This document shows positions 25,831 through 38,790 of a stretch of DNA of 64,000 nt, one piece after another. The stretch's first letter is position 1. Every line of letters starts with the position of its first letter. Where the stretch lies: NCBI RefSeq assembly GCF_021018895.1, contig NC_079386.1, positions 13,915,552 to 13,979,551 of the forward strand, in the 5' to 3' direction. Made by a program: the position numbers and the translations under genes. The DNA is from Seriola aureovittata (lineage: Eukaryota; Chordata; Actinopteri; Carangiformes; Carangidae). Under the pieces are notes generated by a model. That model was not told the DNA's origin and made no database searches. It saw only the letters and a list, made by a program, of their open reading frames with translations.

Positions 25831-26059
25831 TAAAACTATCCGCAAGTTATAAAGTCAAGGGCTGTTGCAATGTCACTATTTACTGGAGAAGCCTCAGTGA
25901 TGTTACTAACCTAAACCCAAATTGAAAACCACTTCAGACAGAACAGCTGGTCAGGTAATTCTTGATCTGTTTTCAACTAAAGACTTTTAGCTGAACATGA
26001 AAATTTGGAAATATGGTGGTAGTTCATTATTTATAAGTGTGACACCACTCCCATCGTTT

Positions 26060-26340
26060 AGGAGGTTGTCCTTGCCCACCTCAGGCAATTGGTTGACATG
26101 GGAGGGTTGTCAGCGTATGCTGTTCACCTGGGCATTTTGGCGTATAAAAGCTGGCCCATGTGTTCACTTGTCCTCTCCCTTCCAACTGCTGACAGCCATT
26201 TGTTTTGCCTTTGCACATACAACACCTCCACAGCACATATACCACTCATACATGAACTGCTTTCATGACTAAACTTGCTGATTTCCACACCTCATTGCTT
26301 ATTTGGCTTATGTTTTATTTATAATAAACTGTGGCTGGAG
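26060..26340 (+). other. TATA / AATAAA module, possible LTR fragment
   Basis: GTATAAAAG (26142-26150) lies about 175 bases upstream of AATAAA (26323-26328) with no supported coding sequence between. This spacing is typical of LTRs but would also fit a very short non-coding transcript. No convincing element ends were found. Confidence 0.25.
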
Positions 26341-27814
26341 TCAATATATCCTATGCATTAGAAACATTTAAAAAGTTAGAATTAGTAAAAGCAACATTTT
26401 TATTCTTACATTGAGAAATGGCAAAATTTCCGTCTTAATTTGCAATATAAACTTTTCTCTACTCATCTACTCCATGGACAAAAGCCTCATTGACTGCAAG
26501 ATTTCGATGATGGCTGCTCACCAGGAACATCTGCAACTGTTTAGAGATTTCTAAATGCATGCACTTCATTTGGCTAACCAGCTGAAACATAAACAAACCG
26601 GCTCTTACCATCTTTTCAAGCTGTTTGATTGCATTAACCACTGATCTCTACAACTAAACTCTAATCAAGGCTAACAGATATGAAGAGACACCCTGAACGG
26701 CCAAAATGATTTGCTTAACATGGCACAAACTGCTTTGGATTATTGATCTCACAGAAATAACAGCTGGTTCGAGGTTAATGTGGTATACTGTCACATCAAG
26801 TCTGTGTGGCAATGAAAACACATTTTCTCACGGGTACACAACAACAGGGCAAAAGATGATCAAAGTGGAAACAGGAAAGGAAATATTGAAAAATGTGATG
26901 TAAGATTTATCAGCTTAAGAATAAACATGATACAAACTTGAGAACATTAAAATGAAGCCGTGAAGACCTATGTCTGCAGTGGTCATGTGCTGAGACAGCA
27001 AGCTCAGATCAGGTTGTCATCCTTGTGAGAACTCGACCTCGTGAAGGCAGAAATTAGATGAGCTATTTACAGCACTCCATGCTGCAGCGCATTAAATAAA
27101 ATTAATGCAGAAGAAGAATTTGCATGTGCGTTTGTATGTATGTGTATGTCCCTTTTAGACTGAGATAACTGTTTTCTCCTGCGAGCTCTTTAGAAACCAG
27201 GTTTATAAGATTACGCTCTTTCAAAGAGTTTTTTCTTTGTACCAAATAAGCAAATAGTCAGTATGAAAGCTGGAGTTTACTACACATTTTGTGTGACCTG
27301 AGAAAGTTGAGAGTAATTTGATAGTCCCTAAAACACCCAAATGCCACACTTGTTTTACATGGAAAACTGTTTGACATGTACATTTTTTCTGGTGATTTTG
27401 TTTTGCCAATGATAGGGAGTCAACTTTAGGATGTTATTGAGTAATACAAATGCAAACAAAAGCGGTTTCTCTGCAATTTCTAAGTTGAACTACATCTAAC
27501 ATCATTATCTTTATATGCAACGTGACTCATTTCATGACAATGTTATTTGATTAAATGGAAATTGTTGAGGCAAGCCACTGCCACCAGTGAATATTCAGGC
27601 TTTGCAAAAGCATAATGATGACATTTGCAGTAAATATTTTGTTTGATATTGCGGGCAAGTGTGTCCTTTGAGAAAGCTTGAAAGGCCTTAGATTGCGGTC
27701 AGTAGATAATGTTTTTTTCCTACAGTTTTAAGTGATGGAAAGAAAATAAAAGTCCACAGTCACAATAATGACTCTATGAAGCTGTACTTAGACACGGTGC
27801 TTTGAGCCATATGT

Positions 27815-27965
27815 TAACATGTTAACATGCTCACAAAGCTAACATGCTGATGCTGAGCGGAGCATGTTAACCCATCTTATAATTTCATGTTCATAAACTA
27901 TTCATGCACAGCCAATGTCAGCACCAAACGTAATATAATTTTATCCAATAGTTGTTGAGCATCTG
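27815..27965. repeat. Teleost repeat copy (gctaacatgctgatg family)
   Basis: The words AACATGCTCACAAAGCTAAC and ATGCTGATGCTGAGC, then CCAATAGTTGTTGAGCA, match from memory pieces of an abundant fish repeat with 'gctaacatgctcacaatgacaatgctaacatgctgatgttt' and 'ccatccaatagttgttgagac'. Related copies occur at 30640-30745 and 44735-45045. Confidence 0.6.
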
Positions 27966-28308
27966 CGTTCATTAAGTTATACTGCTCGTGCTGATGTCTT
28001 GACGTGGACTCACTGGAAGAACAGATCTTGTATCTCGCTGCGGCCTTCCTGCCTAAATAAAGGATAAGTAAAGGAATGTTTCTTGACATAAAGTGTATAT
28101 TCAGGTTTTTCTTTCAATTTCTTTTCTGTATGTCACATGAGTGAAAATTAGGTTTCTTGTCATAAGATGATGGCTATGGGTTTTCTTTTCTTCATACAGG
28201 AAGTTGTTGAAACTAATTATAATTTAATAAAAATAATAACACATGACCCAGTAAAAAGAAATATCAGATTCTTATGATTAAGTATATATAAATATTTTTT
28301 TCTAAGGT

Positions 28309-28310
<2 letters not shown>

Positions 28311-28379
<69 letters not shown>
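28311..28379. repeat. (CAT)n microsatellite
   Basis: A perfect trinucleotide run of about 23 CAT units. Confidence 0.97.
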
Positions 28380-29701
28380 AGCAATTTCTCATTAGCAATT
28401 AATAAAATTTTCCCCCCAAACTGATCATTTAAAGTTTGTATTTTTCTGCTACTATTATTTCCTCCACCAGCGATCTTCTTTCACTCACAACAGTACATTC
28501 GAGTCATTTAACCATGTACATCACTGATGCGGGTGAAACTAATCTGGATTGTTATTGGACTGTTGAAGAGCAACGATGACCTCTTGAGGCCACTACTACT
28601 ATTACATCTACACCAAAACTGAATCTTTATTTTTCCTGGAATTTATTGACAAATAATCATCACACAGAGAATGCAGGAGATGAGGTTTTTGTGATTGCTA
28701 ATTAAAAATATTACATTTTACATGAGGTATATCCTTGAGTTAAAATATCAATCAAATAATATGAGAGGGAAAATTCTTGTTTTGTCTGTCAATTTACACT
28801 TTTTTTTGTATATGTTTGGGCCATACTAATTCAAATTTGACCCACAAAGAAGCACAATGTTAATCTGTTTACTATGCTTCATTTTGAGCCTCAAAAATAT
28901 AATTAAATTGGATTTGTTTCAAATCTAATTTTAAGTTTGTAACAAGCAGAAAAATGCAAATCGGGTTTCATGGTTTGGCCTTGTGCCCAAGAAATTAAAG
29001 AGTTATCTGTCCATATATGTACACACATGCACAGTCTTTCTTTTGCTTATACTGTCCCTCTGCAGTGTGCGTATGAGAGGTAACCACCAGATGGAGTGAG
29101 AGACTGGTACTGAGCATATCTACTGTTCCTATTTCAGTTCAAGCTTTTATTTTGGAAACATGCATGCACATGATGTTTTCATTGACTATTTCATATGATT
29201 TCATGCTTTAGGAAGCTTGCAGACTTCCTCTCTGAGAGCTTTTGTAGCAACAGGTTGTTGTTATTTATATAAGAGAGCTCGGTAAACTCCACTTCTTCTG
29301 TGGTGTCTTTAGTGCTGGTGCCAGACCTGCCAGACCTGCCTCTCCTGCCGCAGCTTCTTCTGTCGCACATTCTGTGTGTAAATGCTACATGTCTTTCACT
29401 GTAATCAGTATGGTTTTAAATTGGCTCATTATTATGGAAGTTTGTAAAAGTTACAGTTAATAATGGTTTGAAATATTCTTCTGCTTCTTTGTTCTGTTTG
29501 TTGTTTTCCTGTATTTCAGTGTGTGTGTGTTTGTGGTAGTAATGTGGTTTTTGTGCTGTTTGTGCTTGCACATTTGTGTGCACATCTTCATGCTCAATTC
29601 TTTTTCTGCTACGTGCACAAAGAGCTTATCTTAAACACAGAAATAAAAATGAGACATTTGGGGAAGTAAGACAAATAGAGACGTATGAAGGAAGTGTGTT
29701 T

Positions 29702-29758
29702 GTGTGTTGTGTGTGTGTTTGTGTGTTGTGTGTGTGTTTGTGTGTTGTGTGTGTGTTT
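29702..29758. repeat. 19-base minisatellite, three perfect units
   Basis: The unit GTGTGTTGTGTGTGTGTTT is repeated three times without error at 29702-29720, 29721-29739 and 29740-29758, preceded by a partial unit. It is a higher-order repeat built on TG. Confidence 0.85.
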
Positions 29759-30639
29759 GAAGGGGGATGGAGGGCAGTTAAAGTGAAAGCATAAAAGAAG
29801 AAAGAAAGAGGAAGGCAACATGTACAACATGTGATGGAAACACAAACCTCATCCTGGGCCAAAGAGACGGGTCAACAAAGAGAGGGGTGGAAAAAACGGA
29901 AGATGGAGGTGTAAAAAGGAGGGAGCCTTCCAAGTGGTCCGCATGACACCATCGTGTGCTACTTTCTCCCCTTCCTCCCACCCTCCTTTTTCATTGTCTC
30001 TCTGGCAAACAAACTCCTCTTTCCTGTATCCCAGTCTCTAACTTCTTCTATTCCTGTCAGCTTCTTCTCCTTCCTCTTTTCATTCTATTCTCATACATTA
30101 TATCTAATGCTTCCTTTCTCTTCCCCTTTCCCCTTTTCTCTCTTCTCCCTCCTCTCTCTCTTTTTCTTCTTCTCCCCCTTTCTCTTGACTGCCCCTCAGT
30201 GACCGCTGACCTCCGTGACATAGTTTTCCTAAAACTCTCGCCGGTCGGACAACAGAGCAGCGATGTCTGGGTTTCTGCTATACCGAGGTCACATTCTTTC
30301 ACACATACATGAAGTGGGTTAAATATCAGTTAAATATCATACAGTGCAATATTGAGCCTTTTACGGTGGACTATATAGTATGGAATTCAAACATAAAGGC
30401 AGTCCATGAAACAGGCCTTTTATAGTGGTTGGTTGGGTTAAACCTGAGGCCTGCTGTAGTCAGATTGGACTTGAGGCCACCAAGTTCATGCATTCATCAT
30501 CTTTATAGCAGCTTGTTATGATTTCAATTCTGTTTGATTGATAAAATAAAATTAACAAGCATCTTCACCACTGATGTTTTCGATCAGTCTTCTTCAGTGC
30601 AATTTTGTAATATCCACATAAGAAAGATTCTGCGACCAT

Positions 30640-30745
30640 GCTAACAGCTCCGTGCAGGGCTTTGAGCTAAATGCTATCAACACACGACAACACCAACATG
30701 CTGATGTTAGGCAGGCAACATTTACCATCTTCACCATCTAAGTTT
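30640..30745. repeat. Teleost repeat copy (gctaacatgctgatg family)
   Basis: The words CCAACATGCTGATGTTAGGC, ACATTTACCATCTTCACCAT and TTTGAGCTAAATGCTA match the family described for 27815-27965. The copy is short and diverged. Confidence 0.55.
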
Positions 30746-32239
30746 AGTGTGTTAAAAAACAAAACACACAAAAAACAAACAAAAAAAACAAGTGGCTAAA
30801 AATACCAATGATAAACGGTTGTATTGATTAGTATGATCTATGGATAGTAATGATTTATTAGCCCAAACATAACCTCAAAAAGTGAAAGGTTGTGCACAGT
30901 GATGCATGACTCTTAGGAGAGAGGTTATTTCCGATGCACGGGGCCTAAAGAGGGTGACAACTTTGTTCCGAAGAATCACCAGATTACAGAATTATTAAAG
31001 TGTTACTTGGAAATGTTAATTCACCGTATGTGAGTTTTCGATCAGTCAATCTAACCATTACATCCACCCTCAAAGCAGCTCAGCAACAAAAATATGTTTG
31101 TGTGGGAGGGGGGAGTAAAACAACCACAGAAAAAAAAAAAAAAAAAAACCCAAACCGAGTATTGTTTTTAGAAATCAATTTGAATCTTGAACAGGTGCAT
31201 AAACTGACATATACGGAGAGTTTTTGTAAAAGAGAAAAAAATAACAACAAATAAAACAAAGGAAAGCAACTTGTGATACAGATCCAGTAACAGCTCAGGC
31301 CAACTCTGTTCTCCTAACATTTGTTTTATAAGAAAGACACAATAGGTTTAATACTGCTGGAGGCAATATGTCGGTTTGACAGAGTAGTAAATCTACAGAT
31401 GTCTCCCTGTTTGTGCAGTTATTTGCCAAGTACAAGAAAAGTTCTTCAGCGTCTCTGTTACAATCTCAGTGATCGTGATGGACGCTGCTTTGTGGCTTCA
31501 GGTGAAGCTCCCCACACAGGAAGCCAAGGATGACCCTGACTGTAAGGGAGCCAAATCCTCACTCAGAAGATAAACACACACATATGATCGAGGCCCCTGT
31601 GGATGCAGGCGGGGCCCCATTTGCTCCGGATAAGGGGGAGCCCTGAGCTCCGCGGGACGGGAGAGGGTATTGAAGAGGAACAACACCCGCTGTCAGGTTG
31701 GAGGGGGCCCCACAGATTGATGTGTGTGTGTGTGAAACCCGCCACATATCGCGCAGTGCCTGGTTTATTGTGTCGAGAGTCTCTGCTGCAGATTCATGCG
31801 TCTGCGTCCCGCCTGGGGACTCTCATCTGAACATGAGGTAAATTTTAACTCCTGTCAAAACAAAGTTAAAAGGCAAACTTTGAATGGTGGGCTGTCAACA
31901 TGCCCTTTTCACTTTCTTTAGAATAAAAAACTCTATCAGACTGCTCCTATAGAGACGTAGATTAACTCTATAGGGAGTTAGACCATATACTTTGCTCTAT
32001 GTGCTGTTGCATCACCACATTCTTCCCATAATATTCCAACAGGGGTTTGTGCATCAGCCAGTAGTCTGTCCCTGTGCTTTTCACCTGTAATATATTAATA
32101 TTATAAATAGAGAAAATGATGATAATGAAGTTTGAGAATTACTTCCCATGTGCATCTGAACGCCTGAAGAATTACTTACAAATTTTAGCTAACTAGGATG
32201 ATCAGCTCACATCTTCAAGAACCTAACATCCTCAAAATA

Positions 32240-32345
32240 AAAACAAATAAAACGGTGCTTAACATCCTCAAAAGTGAAGAAAATAGTACTTCAAAATTGA
32301 ACTTAACTCCAGTAGCTACTTGAGTAAATGTACTCAGTTACTTTC
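32240..32345. repeat. End fragment of the acttttactt-type repeat
   Basis: GTAGCTACTTGAGTAAATGT followed by ACTCAGTTACTTTCCAC matches the end of the family seen at 745-1245 ('cttgagtaaatgtacttagttactttccacc' from memory). Confidence 0.5.
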
Positions 32346-32879
32346 CACGGCTTTTTTCTTTACATCCACCACCTCCACCACCACAGGGCCAGTGTTTCAG
32401 TATAATGGTTGTTACTTTAGTGAATTAATTCATCCATTCACAGCAGGACCATGTGTACTATACTGCACCAAGTCCCCCTCCTTGCAGGCGGACATGGCAC
32501 AGCCTCACAGAGATGCACCGACATTATCCATTCACTGCACAGCGGCCGGCGCAAAACTGCAAGAAGCCAAGTGCACAAGAAAAGAGCCCTGTTTTTTTTT
32601 TTTCTCTTTTTTTTTTTTCTTTTTTCTTCCCAGTCTTTGATTTGTAAATACCTCTGTTTCAGTGCAACAACTTCCAGGCTTGTATCTTATAACCATCAAA
32701 CATTTACATGAGAAAGTTGACAAAGGCTGAAACAGCGGAGGAGGCCTTGCAACAAAGAGGCCCATTTATAGTGTACAGTCAGAGAGAGACATGGAGAGGG
32801 AGGGTAGGAGGAGAAGCTGGGAGGAGAGTTGAATTAATGAATTAAAAATGTCGTGAAACAGCGGCTGGGTGAATATTTT

Positions 32880-32930
32880 TGGGGCTTATATAGTGAGGCA
32901 TGCAGGGAGGGGGGGGGGGGGGGGGGGTCC
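32880..32930 (+). promoter_or_regulatory. Possible TATA promoter with a 19-G run
   Basis: CTTATATAG (32885-32893) is followed by an uninterrupted run of 19 G at 32909-32927, about where transcription would start. Downstream sequence is free of coding frames and leads to a good splice donor (AGAAAG|GTAAGA, 33508/33509), so this may be the promoter of the potassium channel gene's 5' UTR exon. The distance to the first coding exon, 6.6 kb, would be the first intron. Confidence 0.35.
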
Positions 32931-33508
32931 TGGAGGAGTGGACATCACAGACTACTTTAACTTCTCTCTGCGTTGGGACACACAGACGCAGGACTCCACG
33001 CAAGAAGAAGTGCTCATCTGATTACATAATGACCCAGTAACAGAGAGCCAGAACCGGTACCGCCAGTACCAGTGCGCCTGGAGACACTGACTGACCGCTG
33101 GCTGATCCTCATCCAGGCCTCTCTTCTGACAGGGGGGTGGGGGGGGGGTTCATGTTTTTTTTTTTTCCTGAGAGATTTATTCCTTTTTTTTTTTTTTCCA
33201 AAATAAAGGATGACAGCGACGTAGAAGGACCGCTAAAAGCAAACAGAGAAAACAATGTGATGTCAAAGTGGGAGGTGATGTAAAACATGTGTGAGTTGTC
33301 AACAAGTGTGTGACGTTCAAAACCCTGACATTGCTTTTCCTTTTTCAACTTTTTTTTAATTTTTATTTTTTTACCCCCCCCCCACCCCAAGACAGATAAA
33401 AACTTGTCATCTGTTTTTTTTTCACGTTTGCTGGACAGTGAAATTAATTAAACCTTCAAGTTTCCAAGCTGTGGTCAAAGTGAACTTCTGTTACAAGTCA
33501 ACAGAAAG
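32920..33508 (+). other. Possible non-coding 5' UTR exon of the channel gene
   Basis: The stretch runs from the TATA region to the splice donor at 33508/33509 and has no long open frame. It contains G-rich (33131-33149) and T-rich tracts. It could splice to the acceptor at 40095-40096, eight bases before the channel ATG. A non-coding 5' exon before the coding sequence is usual for this family; the specific link is inferred. Confidence 0.3.
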
Positions 33509-36500
33509 GTAAGACTCACAAAACAACTTTTACTTATCAAGGGTTTGAGAGGAATTTTAGATCAAAATATGAGAATAATGTACAGATCTGACAGCTTACG
33601 TGACTTTAAGGACTTACAGTGTATCTGTTTGGACTAAAAAGATGAATGTAATCTTTATTGTTGTTTTCCTGTGGTGGTGCCAGTGTAATATTCCTCTAAC
33701 ATCCTGGTATACACTTATTTTTGGCTGTGATGCATTTGTTGTATCATTATAGTTCTTCTGTACGTATTGTAGTGTAGGAAAGAATCAGACGAATCATCTG
33801 AACTGTCTGATACAAGGCAATCAGAGAGGTGCTCAGTTGTGTTGTGTTTACAGTGCGGAGGGATATTAGTAGAGAGAGGTCCCACAAATCCAGTCTATAT
33901 ACTGTATATCATTACATGGTAATGTGAGGTAATAGTTTTGTAGCAAATTTATAAAATATATTTATTACTGTACAATGTTTTGTATTCAAAGATAAGTCTG
34001 AAATGATAAAGTTTAACTTAAGCTAACATAAGTTTCCATATCCTGCACCTGTCCTGCATGGGTGCCTATAATTAATAAACATGATTTTCTAATAGCAGTA
34101 CAGTAAATATTTAAGCTGCAAAACAGAGAAAAAGAACATTTGGACCTCTGCTGCAGTTATGTGAGAAATAGCTGAGCGATACTAGTTGTAGTCGTAGTAA
34201 ATAATAGAAGACGTGCACAAAACACGTAGAGAAAAAAAAAAAAGGTGTGATGGTGTTTGCACTTCAAGTCTATAGAAAATCTTGGCTCGGAAACAAATCA
34301 CATGAACTCATCGAGAAATCCTCATCAGCACCACAACAGTAGTAGAGCAGTGAGATTTACCGCAGAGAGACAGGTCATCTGCTACTACTGACTTGGAAGA
34401 AGATTGTAAAAGTCAGTCTTAAATCACTTCCTGGTGGACGACAGCTGCTTTCACATTGTTTAATTTAGGTCAGTGTCGTAACTCTACAGCTATAGTAATT
34501 CTGGGCTGGGGGAAGTAGAGGCGATTGGTTTAGGGGAAGTGTTAGATTTAGATGGAGGTTTGGACGGTCTGCCGGATAACAGAGACATTGAGACAAATGT
34601 CTGATCGCCATGGTTACTGCTCACTTTCACTTCCTTTTGTTACAGTAAACTCCACATTAAGGTGAATTATGTTAACATGGGATGCAGGCGACGTACGAAT
34701 CAGCCACAGTAAAAATACATAAGTTTAACATTTATACACAACTGCATTACTTTACATGAGCAATTAGGGGAAATTTATTGCTGCATGGAACATATTGTTC
34801 CCCCAAGTTTCGGACGGAATACGGAAGAGAAGTTAAGGTGTGAGTATGCTTCTGCTGAATTGTGTGTCAGATGGTCAAAAAGCATCTGAAACCTCCTCCT
34901 CCTACACCTTCCACACACAAGAATCGATGTCGTTGTGCGCAACAATTTCTGTAACTTTCCGAAATCTGCCAATCACACCCACTTGACATAGTGGTTGGCC
35001 AGCTGTGTGCAGATGAACTATCGAGCTATCTTTTTTGTCGTTTTTTACACAACTACTTTTGTCACTTTTTATCTGCACGAGACTGACTGTTTGAAAAGTG
35101 GCGTTCTCCCATTTTGAACGATTGTAGTGTCTCACCTGTCTTTATGGTGGGAGGCTTTGTACCTGCCTGTATGTGCCTATTTGGAAATGCTGCAAACATT
35201 TAATTAGAGTTATTTTTCACCAACCAAATTGTTCTTATTTTCAAAACCTGCATTAACACTGGATCACAATGTGGATTTAGTTATTTGAATGGCATAGTGA
35301 TTCAGTTGATCAAAACTTCATCACAGCGGGTCTTACAAGGGCTGGAGTCAAAATGATCAATAGTATAATTAGAATTTATGCAGAAGAAGAACAACCATCA
35401 AACCACTGTTGCCTGTAGGAGAATAGTCTCTTTGTTTACAGCAGAAACTGAATTTTATACATGATATGTTATTAGTTGGTCAGGTTAGTTTTTGGTGTGT
35501 CAAAGTCTTATATAACTTTGTTTAATTTGATAGGGTGAATTTTAGCTTTTAACTTAAATTAAGGGCTGTCCAGTGAAACCCATGACTCTCCAAATTTGAT
35601 TATACCGGATGTTTTAGATGATGGTGAACTTTATCCTACTAAGATAAATAAACCACTTAAAAATCCTTTGGATTATATGCAACAAAAAATAAATAAAAAA
35701 AATGCATGGCCATGAATCAGAAAACAGGGAAATTTTCCTTACTTCTGAGGAACTAATATTTTGGAGGTATGTCGTGCCAATTCCCCAAACCCATCAGACA
35801 AAGTTTAAAAAATGCATGATGGTAAACCTGAAAACACGGCCAATTCCTCTGTGGCCTCACCTTCACCTGACAGTGATGATATTTGGTGTTTCTATGTACA
35901 AATTGCTGCTGAAGAAGTTTTCTCCTGATTGAAATGTTTTGCTGTAATTTGTAAAGAGACTTTGACACAACAGCAGCTCATTTGTATGGCGATGTGCAGT
36001 GCTTAGTTTGGCTCCAGTCAGTTTGTGGTTTTATCATGTTGTGTTGGCTGAGCAGATGCCTTCTTGGCATGGCTTGTGTTGATGTTTAGACAGTCCTTTC
36101 AGTCCAGTGCTGCAGGCTGCTGTGCTGTGCAGTGGTCACAGCCATTCAAGTTGTGTTGTGTTGAGTCTTTTCAGTGCAGTGTACTGGCTGCTAGGGGTTC
36201 TCTGTGGATGTGGACACTGGACAAGGGCGCCAAGTGGAAGGGATTACTCTCTCCTCTGGAATACTAATGAGCATCTTTTGTCACCAATCAGTTTCCTCCA
36301 CCTTCACTCTACAAACCCTTTCCTCTCTCTCCTCCACCATCCATTCCTCTCTCCCCTTTCCTCTTTCTCTGCTTTTGTCACCTGATGCTCAATTTTCTAT
36401 CAATCCTCGCCTCAAAACCAATTATTCCCCCCCCCACACACACATCTCTGCCCTCTAACAATTTCGAGCGCCGCATACTCACACACGATCAAACACAGCC

Positions 36501-37419
36501 ATAAACACACACCACACAAACACACGCACTTCGACACTCCGTCCTGCTCTCCTCTCCCCGTCTAACTCGCCCTCTCTTTCACTCACTCGCTCACCCAGTC
36601 GTATTTTTCAATGGTGGCTTTTGTCCCTTTCATCTCCTCGAAAACAAAGGATTCTTGTGCACACGGGACAGGGGGAAGGAGAGGGATGGAGAGCCGGACA
36701 CAGAGGAAGAGATCCTAACCTTGAGTGTGGTCGTACAATGAGTGGAAAAAGTCATTTTACAAGAGAGGGAATCCATCAGTGTGGCCGAGAGACACTGATA
36801 CACTTCACAATAATTTATTTGTCTCTACTAATATTGATTTACTTTCTTTGGTAACATTTGCCCCTATTTTACATTTGATATATTGTTTATAACACACAAT
36901 GATATGAAGACATTTAAATATTAAGTGAAATGCAGTATTTGTTAAAAATTATAACTCCTCCAATGAAGATATATTTTACATCATTACAACTGTGTTTTGC
37001 TGCATTGCCATATATGATCTGGTTATACAGCAGCCTCCACTTACTGCATTGTTGCTCACAGAAGACTGCTAATGAATGCTAAGTAGTACTTTGTAGTAGC
37101 ACAGTGTAAGACTTAATTTACAAACCAGTAACTGTAGATATTGATATTGATCCTTGTTAACAAAACCAGCACTGATGATTCTACTGAACTTGATGCGGCT
37201 TATTCCTCTGTGCTGAAAACCTCCGCTGTAAACTAATAAAATTCAGTAAGGCACAATGTTGCTCTTGGTGATATGTTCCTTTTTCACAATGAACGTGGGC
37301 ACTAGCTCCAAAAAATACACATCTACTCCTGTTTGAGCAACGTTTGTGAAACGCTACGTTGGCTAGCTATAAATAACTTAGCGTAATGTAGCCTATTTCA
37401 GCTACTTTTTGTTTTAAAG

Positions 37420-37680
37420 CTGCACTAATTAATATTTTTTTTAAAAACAATGGATCAAATGACAATGTTTAATGTGAGAGGAGTCACCTGTAATAATGTA
37501 CCCACAGAAAATCATCACTAGACAATTTACCTGAACTCTAACAAGCATTTCCAGACACCAGCAGACTGACTTTTTCTGCCGAAAAATCTCTGATTAACCC
37601 ACTGTCCACTACTTGCCCCGTGCCAAACTACAGCTAGCGTAGAGGATAGAGAAGTTGGAAAGTATTGAGATGCAATTTGT
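37420..37680. repeat. Possible teleost repeat (aaagctgcactaattaat)
   Basis: The words TTTTAAAGCTGCACTAATTA, CAGAAAATCATCACTAGACA and TTTCCAGACACCAGCAGACT resemble, from memory, a dispersed fish repeat. Limits are approximate. Confidence 0.4.
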
Positions 37681-37894
37681 TGACAACAAGAAAAATATAG
37701 AATAATGCCAACAATTGCTAGCTGCCGAATATTATGTGTAAGGTCTTGGCTTCGCAAACCAAACGTTCCTTTGGACAATAAATTGTATTGTATTGCTTCC
37801 TAACTGCTCAAAAGGTCTATATGTCTAATACACAACTGTGTGTTTACTGTATGTGTAGGCAGGAGCTCCTCAGGGCTAGAGTTCAGCTGGAGAT

Positions 37895-37975
37895 GGACAC
37901 GGCCAATCACATGGGCCTCCTCTTGACCCCGCCTCCCTCCGCTCTCTTCCCCCTCCACATCTTAGTATTCAGAGC
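37895..37975 (+). promoter_or_regulatory. Possible alternative promoter of the channel gene
   Basis: A CCAAT box in GGCCAATCAC (37901-37910) precedes CCCCGCCTCCC (37927-37937) and a CT-rich stretch, in the same orientation as the channel gene and 2.1 kb before its first coding exon. No TATA box is obvious. This is compositional evidence only. Confidence 0.2.
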
Positions 37976-38514
37976 ACAGACATCAACACAGATCTCTATT
38001 CATTCACTCAGTGTGAGCTCCGGCATGGAGAGAGGAGAGAGAAGGGTCAAAAAGGACAGGAAAGGACAGAACGTATCAGATCGCCTTGGGTTCTTAGGCT
38101 TTTGTTTTTGTTGTTTTGTTTTTGGTTTTGTCTTATTCTCTCCGGAAAGCAGAGGCAGTTTGAGACAAAAGGGCCATTTAGCAAACAGTGAGTGAGAGCA
38201 AGAGGGAAGAAAAGGAAAAGAAGGATGAGGAGAAGGAGAAACTGCAGCCCAGATGAGGGTGAAACTGTTAAGAGTGCACAGGGAACGACCCATACAGTGA
38301 CAATAAGTGTCCATGGCACCCAGGGGTGGGGTGGGACACTTCTCATTTAATTGATATACTGCTACCACTATGACACCCATAGCCACTTATACTGCCTCAT
38401 TACAATTACACCACCAGCCTCTGACACAAGCATTCACTTGACACTTGAATGCATTACAGGCACTTGAGTAATGAGTAACGGTGGAGTTATATGGGAATGA
38501 AAGGTCGCCCATAT

Positions 38515-38790
38515 TCAACATACACCATGTTGCCGAAACTATGTGGACACATATTTGACACACATTTGAATGTTGAACATCTAATTCAAAAGCCATGTGT
38601 GTTAATATACCGCCTGCACTGTCCGGGAAAGGCTTGCCACAAAATTTTGGAACCTGGCTGCAGGGATTTCAGCCACAAGAGCATTAGTGCACTCAACCAC
38701 TCATGTTGGGTGATAAGGCCTGGCTTGCAGTTGGTGTTCCAGTTTATCACAAAAGGGTTTGGATGGGGTTGATGTCAGGGCCAGTTTATC
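38515..38790. repeat. Degenerate teleost DNA repeat (atgtggacac...ttttggaac)
   Basis: The words AACTATGTGGACACATATTT, AAATTTTGGAACCTGGCTGC, AGCCACAAGAGCATTAGTGC and GGTTTGGATGGGGTTGATGT appear in the same order as in a very common fish repeat ('aagtatgtggacacc...ttttggaacatggctgcagggattt...gccacaagagcattagtgagg...tgttcgatggggttgaggtcaggg'). Family assignment is from memory. Confidence 0.6.

Larger units (their letters stand above)
15961..32850. other. Gene-free interval between pnp and the potassium channel gene
   Basis: In this 17-kb stretch I found no set of open reading frames joined by consistent splice sites and no recognisable protein family apart from a decayed reverse-transcriptase fragment. 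It holds the repeats listed separately, scattered AT-rich sequence and pyrimidine-rich tracts (for example 29960-30200). It may hold regulatory DNA or non-coding transcripts that sequence alone does not show. Confidence 0.5.

Noticed and set aside
28311..28379. CAT repeat considered as a CRISPR-like or regulatory array
   Set aside because: It has no spacers and is a simple trinucleotide microsatellite in a vertebrate genome.
29954..30312. Plus-strand frames rich in Phe, Ser, Leu and Pro
   Set aside because: The sequence is a CT-rich tract; composition alone explains the frames.
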